Positions 17,438-27,000 of a DNA stretch of 64,000 nt are shown piece by piece. The translations under genes were made by a program, and so were the position numbers. The stretch's first letter is position 1. Every line of letters begins with the position of its first letter. Source of the stretch: a virus; IMG/VR virus record IMGVR_UViG_3300023179_000031, positions 58,467 to 122,466 of that record. One strand, given 5' to 3'. A model generated the notes under the pieces. The model had not been told where the DNA came from, did not search any database, and saw nothing but the letters and a program-made list of their open reading frames with translations.

Positions 17438-18205
17438 ATGAATCAGAAACAGATTGTAGACTTATATACCAAAGAAAATAAAAGCACATATGAAATAGCA
17501 GAAATGCTACATACTTATCCAAATAAAATCCGTAGAATTCTAATTAAGAACGGGGTTGAAATTAAAGACAAGAGTCAAGCTCAAAAGAATGCTATTATTA
17601 AAGGTACAGCAAAAATACCAACACAAGGATTACACAGAACACAAGAAGAAAAACTAAAAATAAGCGAGAGCTTAAGAAAAAATTGGGAAAATATGGGAGA
17701 GTATGAGTACAATCAGAGGGTTGACAAAGCTAGAAGCAGATGGCATAATATGGAAGAGTCTGAGAAGGATCGTATCCTAGCATTGGCTATCAAGGGTGTT
17801 CAGATTGCTGGCAAAGAGGGATCAAAACTCGAAAAGTTTATTCAGCGAGAATTAACTAAAGAAGGATATAAAGTTGATTTTCATAAGAAGCAATTAATAG
17901 CAAATGAAAATCTAGAAATAGATATATCTTTACCAGAGATAAAAACGATTATTGAGATTGATGGTCCATCACACTTTTTGCCGATTTGGGGAGAAGAAAA
18001 GTTGCAAAAACAAATTCGTTCCGACTCGCACAAGACGGGGTTGATTTTGAGCAAGGGATGGGCTATAATCAGAGTGAAGAACCTGTCGGACACTGTTGCA
18101 TTGAGTGCTAAAGAGCATCTTAAAAATCAGTTGATTACGCTGTTGAATAATATCAAAACCAAGTTTCCAGATAAATCAGAAAGGTATATTGAGATAGAAA
18201 TATGA
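17438..18205 (+). CDS. Homing endonuclease of Vsr/EDxHD type with HTH and NUMOD3-like region
   Basis: Residues 1-40 are a helix-turn-helix (STYEIAEMLHTYPNKIRRIL). Residues about 66-110 look like a NUMOD3-type DNA-binding region (RTQEEKLKISESLRKNW). The C-terminal domain (KLEKFIQRELTKEGYKVDF ... IDISLPEIKTIIEIDGPSHF ... GWAIIRVKN) is a Vsr/DUF559-like PD-(D/E)XK nuclease, with ExDGxxH as the catalytic core. This matches the EDxHD homing endonucleases known from phages and fractured genes. It stands free between the glycan block and the annealing protein gene and probably cuts endonuclease-less relatives at this locus. Confidence 0.7.
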   Translation: MNQKQIVDLYTKENKSTYEIAEMLHTYPNKIRRILIKNGVEIKDKSQAQKNAIIKGTAKIPTQGLHRTQEEKLKISESLRKNWENMGEYEYNQRVDKARSRWHNMEESEKDRILALAIKGVQIAGKEGSKLEKFIQRELTKEGYKVDFHKKQLIANENLEIDISLPEIKTIIEIDGPSHFLPIWGEEKLQKQIRSDSHKTGLILSKGWAIIRVKNLSDTVALSAKEHLKNQLITLLNNIKTKFPDKSERYIEIEI

Positions 18206-18960
18206 ATACTACAGAAGAAGATCTTTTTATCGGAGTAGAGTTGCAAACACCATCAAATACAGACACTTCACCAAAGGATGTGATTATGAGTGATGTTCCA
18301 TCAATGTTGTCGGCAGAGTGGCATGATTACGCTATGACGCTGTTTCATGAATCAGAGCTTGTTGATGGTCATCCACTAGTGGCTGGCTTGAGGCGTGTAG
18401 CTGAGTTGGTCCTTGGAACAATTGTTTTTAGTGGACCAACGCAAGTATTTCCAGTACAGCGAGAAGATCATCATGGACGAGCAACCGTTGTGTTTTCAGT
18501 AGAATTCGCTAACGGGGTAAGATATTCTGAAGTAGCAGACTCTTGGGAAGGCAATACCGATGACATGTTCTGTGCGTTTGCTGTGGCTATTGCTAGCACA
18601 AGAGCAGAAGCTAGGGCTTTACGAAAGGCACTAAAGATTAAGGGTGTTGCTGCGGAAGAGCTTACAAAGAAAGATACGGCTAAGATTGTTCGTGAGATTT
18701 CTAGCCAAAAGCCAAGTAGCGATGGTGACTATAATGAGCAGAGCAGAATGAGTGATGCTCAAGGTAATTTTATTGATGTTAAGTGTAAGCAGCTTAATAT
18801 CAATGGGGTTTTGCTATTCAAGGAATTTAACGTGGATAGCGGAAAGAAAGTATCTAAGAAGGTAGCTAGCGATATTATCGATAGACTAAACGATTATCAG
18901 CGTGATAAGAGTTCAATTCCAGAATCTATTCAAGGGTATCAAGAGGAGTGGAGAAAATGA
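18202..18960 (+). CDS. Putative single-strand annealing/recombination protein (Rad52-like)
   Basis: The 252-aa protein has a central block (AFAVAIASTRAEARALRKALKIKGVAAEEL, about residues 132-161). Phage annealing proteins of the Rad52/Sak type carry a similar helix rich in Ala and Arg after a beta-sheet region (here TVVFSVEFANGVRYSEVADSW). The assignment is by resemblance only. A role in recombination or strand annealing fits its neighbour with a zinc ribbon. The C-terminal ~60 residues (SKKVASDIIDRLNDYQ) are charged and helical. It overlaps the endonuclease stop by ATGA. Confidence 0.45.
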   Translation: MNTTEEDLFIGVELQTPSNTDTSPKDVIMSDVPSMLSAEWHDYAMTLFHESELVDGHPLVAGLRRVAELVLGTIVFSGPTQVFPVQREDHHGRATVVFSVEFANGVRYSEVADSWEGNTDDMFCAFAVAIASTRAEARALRKALKIKGVAAEELTKKDTAKIVREISSQKPSSDGDYNEQSRMSDAQGNFIDVKCKQLNINGVLLFKEFNVDSGKKVSKKVASDIIDRLNDYQRDKSSIPESIQGYQEEWRK

Positions 18961-19292
18961 AGATTTCATATACAACATCAAACGGCAGAATTACAGCAGA
19001 ATTTGACGCAGATTCACACAGGGACTTATTCAATGAGATTAATAAGTTCCAAGAAGTCTTCGAAGAAGATACCTGTGGAAAGTGCAAGGGTCAGGATATT
19101 AAGTATATCGTAAGGACTGTTGATGATAATCAGTATTACGAGCTAAAGTGTAACTCTTGTGGTTCTAAGCTTGCTTTTGGAGTAAACAAGAAGGGCGGCG
19201 GGTTATTCCCAAAGCGTAAAGATAACGAAGGCAAGTGGCTAGCAGATAATGGCTGGGTTAAGTGGAACCCGAAGACTGAACAGGCTAACTAA
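18957..19292 (+). CDS. Small zinc-ribbon protein
   Basis: The 111-aa protein contains CGKC (about residues 39-42) and CNSC (about 64-67), a four-cysteine zinc ribbon with a beta strand between (IKYIVRTVDDNQYYELKC). A Lys/Gly-rich C-terminus (NKKGGGLFPKRKDNEGKW) may bind nucleic acid. I chose ATG 18957, which has AGGAGTGGAG upstream and overlaps the previous stop (ATGA), over GTG at 18948. It is probably a partner of the putative annealing protein. Confidence 0.6.
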   Translation: MKISYTTSNGRITAEFDADSHRDLFNEINKFQEVFEEDTCGKCKGQDIKYIVRTVDDNQYYELKCNSCGSKLAFGVNKKGGGLFPKRKDNEGKWLADNGWVKWNPKTEQAN

Positions 19293-19301
19293 GGAGTATA
19301 T

Positions 19302-19595
19302 ATGAAGTATATTTTAGCGGCTATTCTAGCTATTTTTGCAACAACTGGATATGGTTATGAAACCTTGATTCCAGTAAATTATGGTCATGTATTTGTGCAG
19401 CAACCTGTGCTAGTTCAAACGTATGTATATAATACGCCATATTTTGTGGTGACTGTGCCAGTGCCGGTACAAGCACCTGTTTATGTTGCTCAACCTGTGC
19501 GACAAACGGTATATTGGGGCTATCCATACCAACCAGTATTAAATACCTCATACTGGCAACACTATAGGTGTAGACTGTTTAATTTCAATTACTAG
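19302..19595 (+). CDS. Small exported protein, Val/Pro/Tyr-rich
   Basis: The N-terminus MKYILAAILAIFATTGYG is a signal peptide (positive start, hydrophobic core, small residues before the likely cut after GYG). The mature part is short and rich in Val, Pro, Gln and Tyr (PVPVQAPVYVAQPV). It should leave the cytoplasm, either into the periplasm or onto the host surface. It might modify the host envelope or exclude other phages, but nothing proves this. A strong AAGGAG site precedes the ATG. It is the last gene of the plus-strand half. Confidence 0.6.
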   Translation: MKYILAAILAIFATTGYGYETLIPVNYGHVFVQQPVLVQTYVYNTPYFVVTVPVPVQAPVYVAQPVRQTVYWGYPYQPVLNTSYWQHYRCRLFNFNY

Positions 19596-19628
19596 GCTAC
19601 TGGCTTGGCCTATAGATTAAAAAGAAAT

Positions 19629-19650
19629 GGGGGTGGCTAAAACCACCCCC
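19629..19650. terminator. Bidirectional terminator between the two gene halves
   Basis: A perfect 8-bp stem, GGGGGTGG (19629-19636) with CCACCCCC (19643-19650), closes a 6-nt loop. On the plus strand TAACTTTTT follows; on the minus strand ATTTCTTTTT follows. It lies between the last plus-strand gene and the last minus-strand gene, where convergent transcription must stop. Confidence 0.88.
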
Positions 19651-19678
19651 TAACTTTTTGATAATTTAAAACAGCGTA

Positions 19679-20431
19679 TTATAGATATTCTACAGAGAAA
19701 TATAGACCGTACTGGGTCTTGCTTCCAATAGTAATGGGTTCAGAACTTAGGGCTACATACCAATCATGCCTTAAAGAGCGATGGGCAGCACCAAGCTTAT
19801 AATTAGTTGAATTAACGCCGTTATCGGCATAATAAGCGTCTAGTGAAGTGTCTGTAGATAAAGTATTTAAGCCGCTTGTGCCGGGAGAATTAGTAAAAGC
19901 CATATCCGCCATAGCTAGAGTTGGATCAAAAACAACCCATGTGTCAGATGTTCTTCCGGGAGCTTTATGTGCCAAATTCGAAACTGTATGACTTGTTAGT
20001 GGGTGTCGAGCCTCATAAACGTAGGTTACAACTCCAGAAGCATGGTTATTGATATCATTTCTATCAAATATTCTAAGCTTGCAGTTTTGAACACGTACTG
20101 ATTCAGTATGTGTAAATCTTACATTTAGTGGGCATAGATGATTTGGGAGATTGTTGAGATTAATTGGGCTAGAACCAATTGTGTCTGCTACAGCTTTGCC
20201 GGGAGCTTGATTTCTATTGTCATTATCATTGGCATACTGCGTGTTATTTAAAGCAAGACCTTGTGCTGTTCCATTGGCATTTGTAACATATGTTGTGCTT
20301 TGGACCTGTCCAATTGGCACAGAAACGCCAAATGAACTACCATAAAAACCAATACCGCTATTTTGCGTATGGTCTATTAGAGTCTGCGAATTGCCACCGG
20401 GAAGGTTGGCGTAAAATTTGATTTCTGCCAT
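19679..20431 (-). CDS. Virion structural protein, last gene of the tail module
   Basis: The 250-aa product is not assigned to a family. It is rich in Asn, Thr and Ser with alternating strands (GIGFYGSSFGVSVP, RVQNCKLRIFDRNDI), a composition typical of beta-rich tail decoration or adhesin proteins. The end (KTQYGLYFSVEYL) looks like a closing beta strand. It is the final gene of the minus-strand virion operon, just before the shared terminator. TTAGGGAGATATT precedes the ATG. A baseplate or fibre-tip role is inferred from position. Confidence 0.5.
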   Translation of the reverse strand: MAEIKFYANLPGGNSQTLIDHTQNSGIGFYGSSFGVSVPIGQVQSTTYVTNANGTAQGLALNNTQYANDNDNRNQAPGKAVADTIGSSPINLNNLPNHLCPLNVRFTHTESVRVQNCKLRIFDRNDINNHASGVVTYVYEARHPLTSHTVSNLAHKAPGRTSDTWVVFDPTLAMADMAFTNSPGTSGLNTLSTDTSLDAYYADNGVNSTNYKLGAAHRSLRHDWYVALSSEPITIGSKTQYGLYFSVEYL

Positions 20432-20476
20432 CTAATATCTCCCTAAAGTATGGTTACATAGTAATATACACGAAAA

Positions 20477-23400
20477 TTAACTGATTGTCATGGTCATATA
20501 CTGGGTAAAATTTGGATTGGAGTCAACTTCTGCCATATTAAAAGTATGACTAATATCGTTGTGGAAAAAGTAAAAAGCCTCATATTTATTAGGATATTTA
20601 GATCCTGTATTGTCTTCAATATTCAAAGTTGTATTTTTAGTTTCTTCTACTCTAGCTGTACCTTCGCCGCTTGAGCTAGATAATCTAGTGATTGGTGTTC
20701 TCATTTTTGGCCCTACATCTTGCTTTATTTGTTTGTATGCTTTTCCGCTAGTAAATTCAATAATTGCTGACTGTTTGTTGGTTGGACTTTTGATAGTAAG
20801 TTTATATGGATTTTGAAAATCAGTGTGTTTGAATCCTTCACCCTGCTTTCTGGGTAGTGATACATTTGCTTTAATTTTACCTTCTAAGGAAGTATCTATA
20901 GCAAAATTAAATCCAGAAATTCCACCATTACTATCAACAGCAGTTACCTCAATAACAACTCCTTTTGCCGCATCTATTTTATCGCCAACACTAAAACCTT
21001 GTCCAGCAGTATTTATGGTGGCGGAATCTTTGTTAAGACCTATTACTAATTTGTAGTAAAAAAATCCCTCATTGGTAACTAATTGCCCCCTTCTAACTGT
21101 GTTTATTCTCCAGTCTGATTCTGGAGCAAGTTTATTAGAAAAAGTTATCACAGCGCCGTCACTTACTGGAACATAGCCACCATCGCCCCATTTTGCATTA
21201 TATGATGGAATTCTAAAATCTACATCATAATCCGCAATATCTATGTTTATAGGGGGTGGCGTAGTTGTTGATGCATCTGGCGCAGACGTAGTTGTTGTGC
21301 CTGTTGTTTCTGGCCTAAATACACTAACTCTTGTTCTAGGATAGCTGAAAAGTACTCCCGGATTAAAATGTAAAACTGAAAAATATTGAGGTATAAATAT
21401 TGTTTGCTGCTCTGGCCAATAATCCCAAACCATACAGTGAAGCGCTGTAGTTCCAAAGCTATCTATACTATCACTATTAGTAGAACCCCAAATCGGTGAA
21501 TATCTAGCTTTAAAAGATGAAGTATTGTCTGTTGTCCATGCTCCAATTGAACCTAATATGGTAACAGCTATGCTGCCTCCAGCACCATTTCCAAGAAAAT
21601 TACCATACATACCAAACATTTGCTTTAAGCTTACATTAAACGTGCCACCTTTGTTCTTGGTGAAAGAATTACGAGCCGCAATAATTCCAACCAAATTTGC
21701 TCCATCTTCTGACGCTGTAACTGGTGAACGAAATACAGTAGTTGAAGCTTTTGGTTTATTTAATGGGGTTTTACTTATATAACAATCATATGGTATACCT
21801 TGAAATTGGCCAATTAGAGCATTTTCATAAACCCCACCACATTTAACTGGAGTAATAGTTGTAAGATTATTTAGTCCAAAAGATGCTAGTCTAGTATACA
21901 GATTTCCAAAAAGAGATGTTGTAGCTGGAATCGCCTCACCGGCAACGGCGTCATATCTTGTTTCATTTTTAAGAGCATCTCTTGCATTTTTCTGAAAATT
22001 TCTATCAAAAAGATATGCAGACGATAAATTTGGGCTATTAGCATCATCAGAACCAGCTAGTTCTGCGCAAAGTGGAGAAAATTGTAATTTTAATGGATTT
22101 ACTGGTTTCAATGCATACATATCTGCCGGTGAATTTATTTGTCCTAAGTAATAAGCAAAACCTTGATTATTAATTAAGTTATTGATTGATTGTGCAAAAC
22201 CCGCGTCTGAGTTGTTAATAGCTTGTATTATTTTATGAGTATCTTCAATTGGAAATCCATCTCCACCATATTTTCCATTAGTCGCTATATCTGCTGGAAG
22301 CTGTAAGAAATTAGAGTCGTTAACATTTAAGTTTGGAACCTCTTGAATTGTATGTATTGTGTTATTAGCAAAAAAATAATTTCCAGAATTAGCTTCTGGT
22401 GTGCCGCTAGAAGCTGTTGATATTCCAGTGTGTTTCCATCCAGAAAAAAAATTCGCATTAGCTTTCATTCTAGCATAACCATTAGATGAATATCCGTCTG
22501 GAAAAACTGGACCCCAAAAAATTGGAGTTTGATAATAACTAATTGTATCATTAAATGCTGGCTGCTCAACATTAATCCTTGAATAAAAATCTTGAGTTCC
22601 TGTGCCACCCTTTGTTGGTCCACTATTATCAAAGCTTGTGGTTTGAATGTAATAATTTAGTTTTCTACCTACTCCAGTAAATGTTCCTACAGAATTTAAT
22701 GTAGATATTTCTTGCTTACTGAAAAAAGTTACCTCCATTGCGCTATTAACATCAAGAAGAGAAGCATAAAACTTCGCTTTAAGCAGGTCTTGACATGTCG
22801 CTGGTAATGTGAGTGCGCCATCGGTATCACGAAAATACCAATCTGAATTAGCAATTAATTTTGTAAAACCCCATCTACCAATAGATGTTGGCTGCGGTTT
22901 AGTTTCTAAAGAGCCAAATTTTTGTACTATCCACTCACCGCTAATAAATGAGCATAAAACTATATCTCCAGCTTTAAAGCTGTCATTAGATCTATTTACC
23001 ACACTTATTTCTTCTACTCTTTTAGAACCATCACACCTTATGAGATTTGGTCCAAACATATCTGGATTGCTGCTTTGTACAGATAACGGCATAGCTTTTC
23101 CAGTTTTTCTTTGCCCTAAATATTTTTCGCTACTTGGATCAAAATACGTGGTATTTGCCGCGTTATTTAAATCTTCGTCAGTCAAATTTACTCCGACTAT
23201 ATTAGCTGGTTCTAAATCAGTAAGTAATCTAGCTATTTGTTGATTTGCAGATTCCCAAGAGCCAGTGACTTCATTCCAACTTAATCTAAGTGGTCCAGTT
23301 ACAACATTGTCAATATCATTATCTCCACCCTTTGTTGCATCAACAAAAGTTCCAACGCTTGGAAAACCATTAACCACCTCTAGCCTAGCGTTTTGACTAT

Positions 23401-24001
23401 TTCTATATGAAACTTTTCTTCCGCTAGGAAGTCTAGGTGTTGCAGTAATGAGCGGAGAACCCTTTTGTGTTACAACTCTATCATTTTTTCCTTTTCCAAC
23501 TCCATTAAAATAACATTTTAATACAAGTTTATCATCGCTATTTTTAAATCCAACATATCCCTCAAGGCTATTTTTAATATCTTTGATTTGTTGATCTTTT
23601 GAAGGATCTTTATTAGTATCAATTTGAGCATTTCCACTTTCATGATAATCTATTAATGACATTAATTCTGTTTGATATATAGAAGTTTCTGTATATTTAC
23701 TTCCATCATATTTATGATATTTCCCAATAATATCTGTTAAATCTAGAGCGTCCATTATAGTGGCCGGTATAGTTGGAGAACCGCCGCCACCGCCGCCGCC
23801 TCCGGGAGAAGCTGTGGTTGTGGTGGTTGTTGAAGATGTTCTACTTAATACAACCTGTTTTCCAAAACTTGTTTTGACAAACTCTTCATAGCCACTTTTA
23901 GTTAATGAGCCAACACCATAATCTTGAAAATGCTTATCTAGAATGATAAATACATGATTATTATGATATGCATTTGCTATATTACCTTGAAAAAATCCCA
24001 T
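20477..24001 (-). CDS. Large tail protein with Thr and Gly tracts
   Basis: The 1174-aa protein has two low-complexity linkers: TTTTTTAS followed by a run of eight glycines near residues 60-80, and TTGTTTTSAPDASTTTPPP near residue 915. Between them is a long beta-rich region with many short Asn/Thr/Gly turns. The C-terminal ~230 residues (FRIPSYNAKWGDGGYVPV onward) look like a separate domain. I chose ATG 24001, which has GGAG six bases upstream, rather than the in-frame ATG at 24013 without a ribosome site. It is one of three adjacent proteins with mucin-like Thr tracts. Function is unknown. Confidence 0.6.
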   Translation of the reverse strand: MGFFQGNIANAYHNNHVFIILDKHFQDYGVGSLTKSGYEEFVKTSFGKQVVLSRTSSTTTTTTASPGGGGGGGGSPTIPATIMDALDLTDIIGKYHKYDGSKYTETSIYQTELMSLIDYHESGNAQIDTNKDPSKDQQIKDIKNSLEGYVGFKNSDDKLVLKCYFNGVGKGKNDRVVTQKGSPLITATPRLPSGRKVSYRNSQNARLEVVNGFPSVGTFVDATKGGDNDIDNVVTGPLRLSWNEVTGSWESANQQIARLLTDLEPANIVGVNLTDEDLNNAANTTYFDPSSEKYLGQRKTGKAMPLSVQSSNPDMFGPNLIRCDGSKRVEEISVVNRSNDSFKAGDIVLCSFISGEWIVQKFGSLETKPQPTSIGRWGFTKLIANSDWYFRDTDGALTLPATCQDLLKAKFYASLLDVNSAMEVTFFSKQEISTLNSVGTFTGVGRKLNYYIQTTSFDNSGPTKGGTGTQDFYSRINVEQPAFNDTISYYQTPIFWGPVFPDGYSSNGYARMKANANFFSGWKHTGISTASSGTPEANSGNYFFANNTIHTIQEVPNLNVNDSNFLQLPADIATNGKYGGDGFPIEDTHKIIQAINNSDAGFAQSINNLINNQGFAYYLGQINSPADMYALKPVNPLKLQFSPLCAELAGSDDANSPNLSSAYLFDRNFQKNARDALKNETRYDAVAGEAIPATTSLFGNLYTRLASFGLNNLTTITPVKCGGVYENALIGQFQGIPYDCYISKTPLNKPKASTTVFRSPVTASEDGANLVGIIAARNSFTKNKGGTFNVSLKQMFGMYGNFLGNGAGGSIAVTILGSIGAWTTDNTSSFKARYSPIWGSTNSDSIDSFGTTALHCMVWDYWPEQQTIFIPQYFSVLHFNPGVLFSYPRTRVSVFRPETTGTTTTSAPDASTTTPPPINIDIADYDVDFRIPSYNAKWGDGGYVPVSDGAVITFSNKLAPESDWRINTVRRGQLVTNEGFFYYKLVIGLNKDSATINTAGQGFSVGDKIDAAKGVVIEVTAVDSNGGISGFNFAIDTSLEGKIKANVSLPRKQGEGFKHTDFQNPYKLTIKSPTNKQSAIIEFTSGKAYKQIKQDVGPKMRTPITRLSSSSGEGTARVEETKNTTLNIEDNTGSKYPNKYEAFYFFHNDISHTFNMAEVDSNPNFTQYMTMTIS

Positions 24002-24003
24002 AG

Positions 24004-27000
24004 TTAACTCCATGAACTAAGTTTGTCTGATCCTTCGATTCCCTGAGAATTCATTTCTTGTATCATGTCTACATTATTTCTAGCTACAACAGACATATTT
24101 GGATGATCTTCAAAAGAAGCTGGTGATTTGTCTTCGATTAAATTTGTTGATGCAGAATTGTAAAATTTAAAACCAAAAATTTTAGCATTATGATTAAGAA
24201 ATTCAATGCCTTGTATAAGTAGATTTGAAGACATCATTGATGCTTCTATGTGGCGTTCGCTTAGTTGCGTATTAACGCCGCCCTGTAAGTTTGTTCCATC
24301 ATCAACTAAGAACGAGTTGACATTTTGTGGAAGAACAGAAATAACAGAAGTATCTACGGGTTGTGATGCTAAACCTCCAGTAACTAGATCTGTATTCATG
24401 CTATCATATCTCATAGAATTTTCAATATTTTTGTAAAGTTGTTGATAATTAATATTTGATTGATTTTTACCAATACCTTTTCTAATTAAAGCATTTTTTT
24501 CGTCTCTTTGTTTTTGTCTATTTCTACTTATATTAGAAATATTATCTAATTTTTGTTTTTGCATTTTTCCAAAACTGGCTGTATACAAGTCCATTTTATA
24601 TGTAGTTTTTATTCCAGCTTGAGATACATCTACAGATATATTAGTTACTAATGGGCCTGCATTACCAAGAGATCTTGCCAAGGCTACTCCACTTGGAGCC
24701 GCTGGAACAACAAAGCCACCCCTTTCAGAAACAAGCATAGCGCTAGTACCAAACGCTGAATGCATTTGTCCAACAGCGTTCATTAAATCAAATCCATTAT
24801 AATTCCAAGGTGCCAAATTCTCATCTTTAACAAATTCTAATTTTCCACCAACTTGGTCTGTAGATACATAAGATGATAACCAAGGACCATAGCATCTTTC
24901 AGATGATCTCAATGGTATAGCCACTAAATCTGGATAAACTGGCGACGGAGATGCGGCAGTAATTTTATTCGGTAAAGAAAATGTAAGACCCTCAAAAGTT
25001 TTGTCAATTGCGGCTTCAGCGTCTGGGCCAAGACCTTCAGAAGACAATGTGCTATGAATATCTCTTTGTGTTCCGCTTGGTAATGCTGGAACATCAAAAC
25101 CATCCACACCTTGGACTGTATCTAAAAGTAAAAAGTGTTTTAAATTTGCTGGAAATACTTTTTCTTTAAGGCTATCTCTATATCTTGAAGTTACTGTTGG
25201 AAATATTCTATTTGGCAGCGTGATCAAAGCGTAAACATTGTCTGTGTCTAATTCAAAGTTTGGATTAACAACGGTAATGCTCGAATTTGTTATTGGTGCC
25301 GCCGTTGTTGTAACATAATTCGGTGGATTTGTAGTCGAGGTTGTTGTAGTTGTTGCTTCAACGGCTTGACTTATAATATCAAAAATTCTTACATTTGATG
25401 AATAATCTGACTCTCCGGGGATTGGACTATATAATCTCTGAATATATCTAAAACTATCTTTATTAGTACATTTTATTGGATCAAATATTTTATTTGGAAT
25501 AGAAAGAGTGGTAGTATATTGAACTTCTCTTCCATGCACTTTTATTGATCGAACAGAGCTTTTTGGTGGCATGTATAATGTTTCACTAACATCACATTTT
25601 ACGAAAGCAACACATCCAGAAGGCGCTAAATCTGCCGAAGATGGATCAAACTTGTCTCCGGTGCGTGAAGAATTTTCTAATTGATAAGATATATCTGGAA
25701 TAAAATATCCAGCCTTTATAACCTGTTGAGTAAAACTATCTTTGCTTATACCATCAAATGATAGTTGTTCACTATTGTCAAATCTTACATAAGCAGAAAT
25801 TCTAGAATTTTCATTTACAAAATTTGTTGCGTCCAGTGGTATAAGTCCAGCATTTATACCATAATTAGATCCAGCACTTGAAGCTAATAAGTCGAATGGA
25901 TAATATCCACCTTGATTATCTGGAGTATAATTAGATTCATATTGTTCTGTTATTGGATTATAATTTATTTTTAATGCTCCATAATATGGATCTAAACCGC
26001 CAGACAATTGATAGTTGTTCATTCCACTGCTATCTGGCAAATCGTCAAGATTGTCACGATGCAATGGATCATTATTAATAGATCTTCTCATGAATCCAAA
26101 TGGGCCTTTTCGGATTTCCATAGATGAGCCAACACCAACGGTAGACACTGTTGTGCTATAATTAGGATTAACCCTCTTAGGAATTTTTACTAAGAATTTT
26201 TTGCCTAAACATTCATCTGCTATATTTTTTAAGAAGTTGTAAACACGGTGCGCATTTTGATTATTTCTTTGGGCGGTTCTTTGAGATCCAGCAACTATGG
26301 GTCCAAGTTGGTTAAGCATTTTTTCTATCAAAGCAATGTTTCTAGTTCCACTATTTAATGAAGTTTTGATAAATTGATAGAATTCTTTTTCTGCCTCGCT
26401 TTTTCCAGCGACATTATTATCTAATTCTTTAGATATTGAATTTAATACTCCAACAAATTCTTTATCATTTGTTGTATTTCTGAGTGCTGTAAGTTGAGTA
26501 AATAACTTAGTGCCAATAGATGTTAAATTTGCCAAACCGGCTTGAGGTATGCCAATTTGAGTAGCTCTTTTATAATACAACGGATAACCATAAGGTGGAT
26601 TGCATGGGCTTTTTGGTATACCATTTGCGTCATATCCGTTTTGGTCGGATGTCCAAACCGATCTAGGAACTGTAACCGCATAATTACTGGATACTTCTAT
26701 TGGAATATTAATACCAATGGCTGCAAACTCATTTACAGTATTGTTTATACTAGCAATATCTCTTATATCATTACTTTCAACAGACTCCATATACAATTCA
26801 TTATACATCATTAAAAATTCTGACCATCTTTCAAAGGATATTGCAGCCGCCCTCAATTCCATTTCTGTGGCAACGTAATAGTTTCCAACACCATTAGCAT
26901 TAAGAGTGCTTGAATCTAGTAATATTTGCTGATATGATCCAAAACCCTTTGGTATTGTTACAGCTTTATTTCCAAGCATACCATAATATGGTAATACTTG

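Noticed and set aside
19596-19678. tRNA or small RNA gene in the convergent gap
   Set aside because: The gap is explained by the terminator hairpin. No cloverleaf or second stable structure of note was found.
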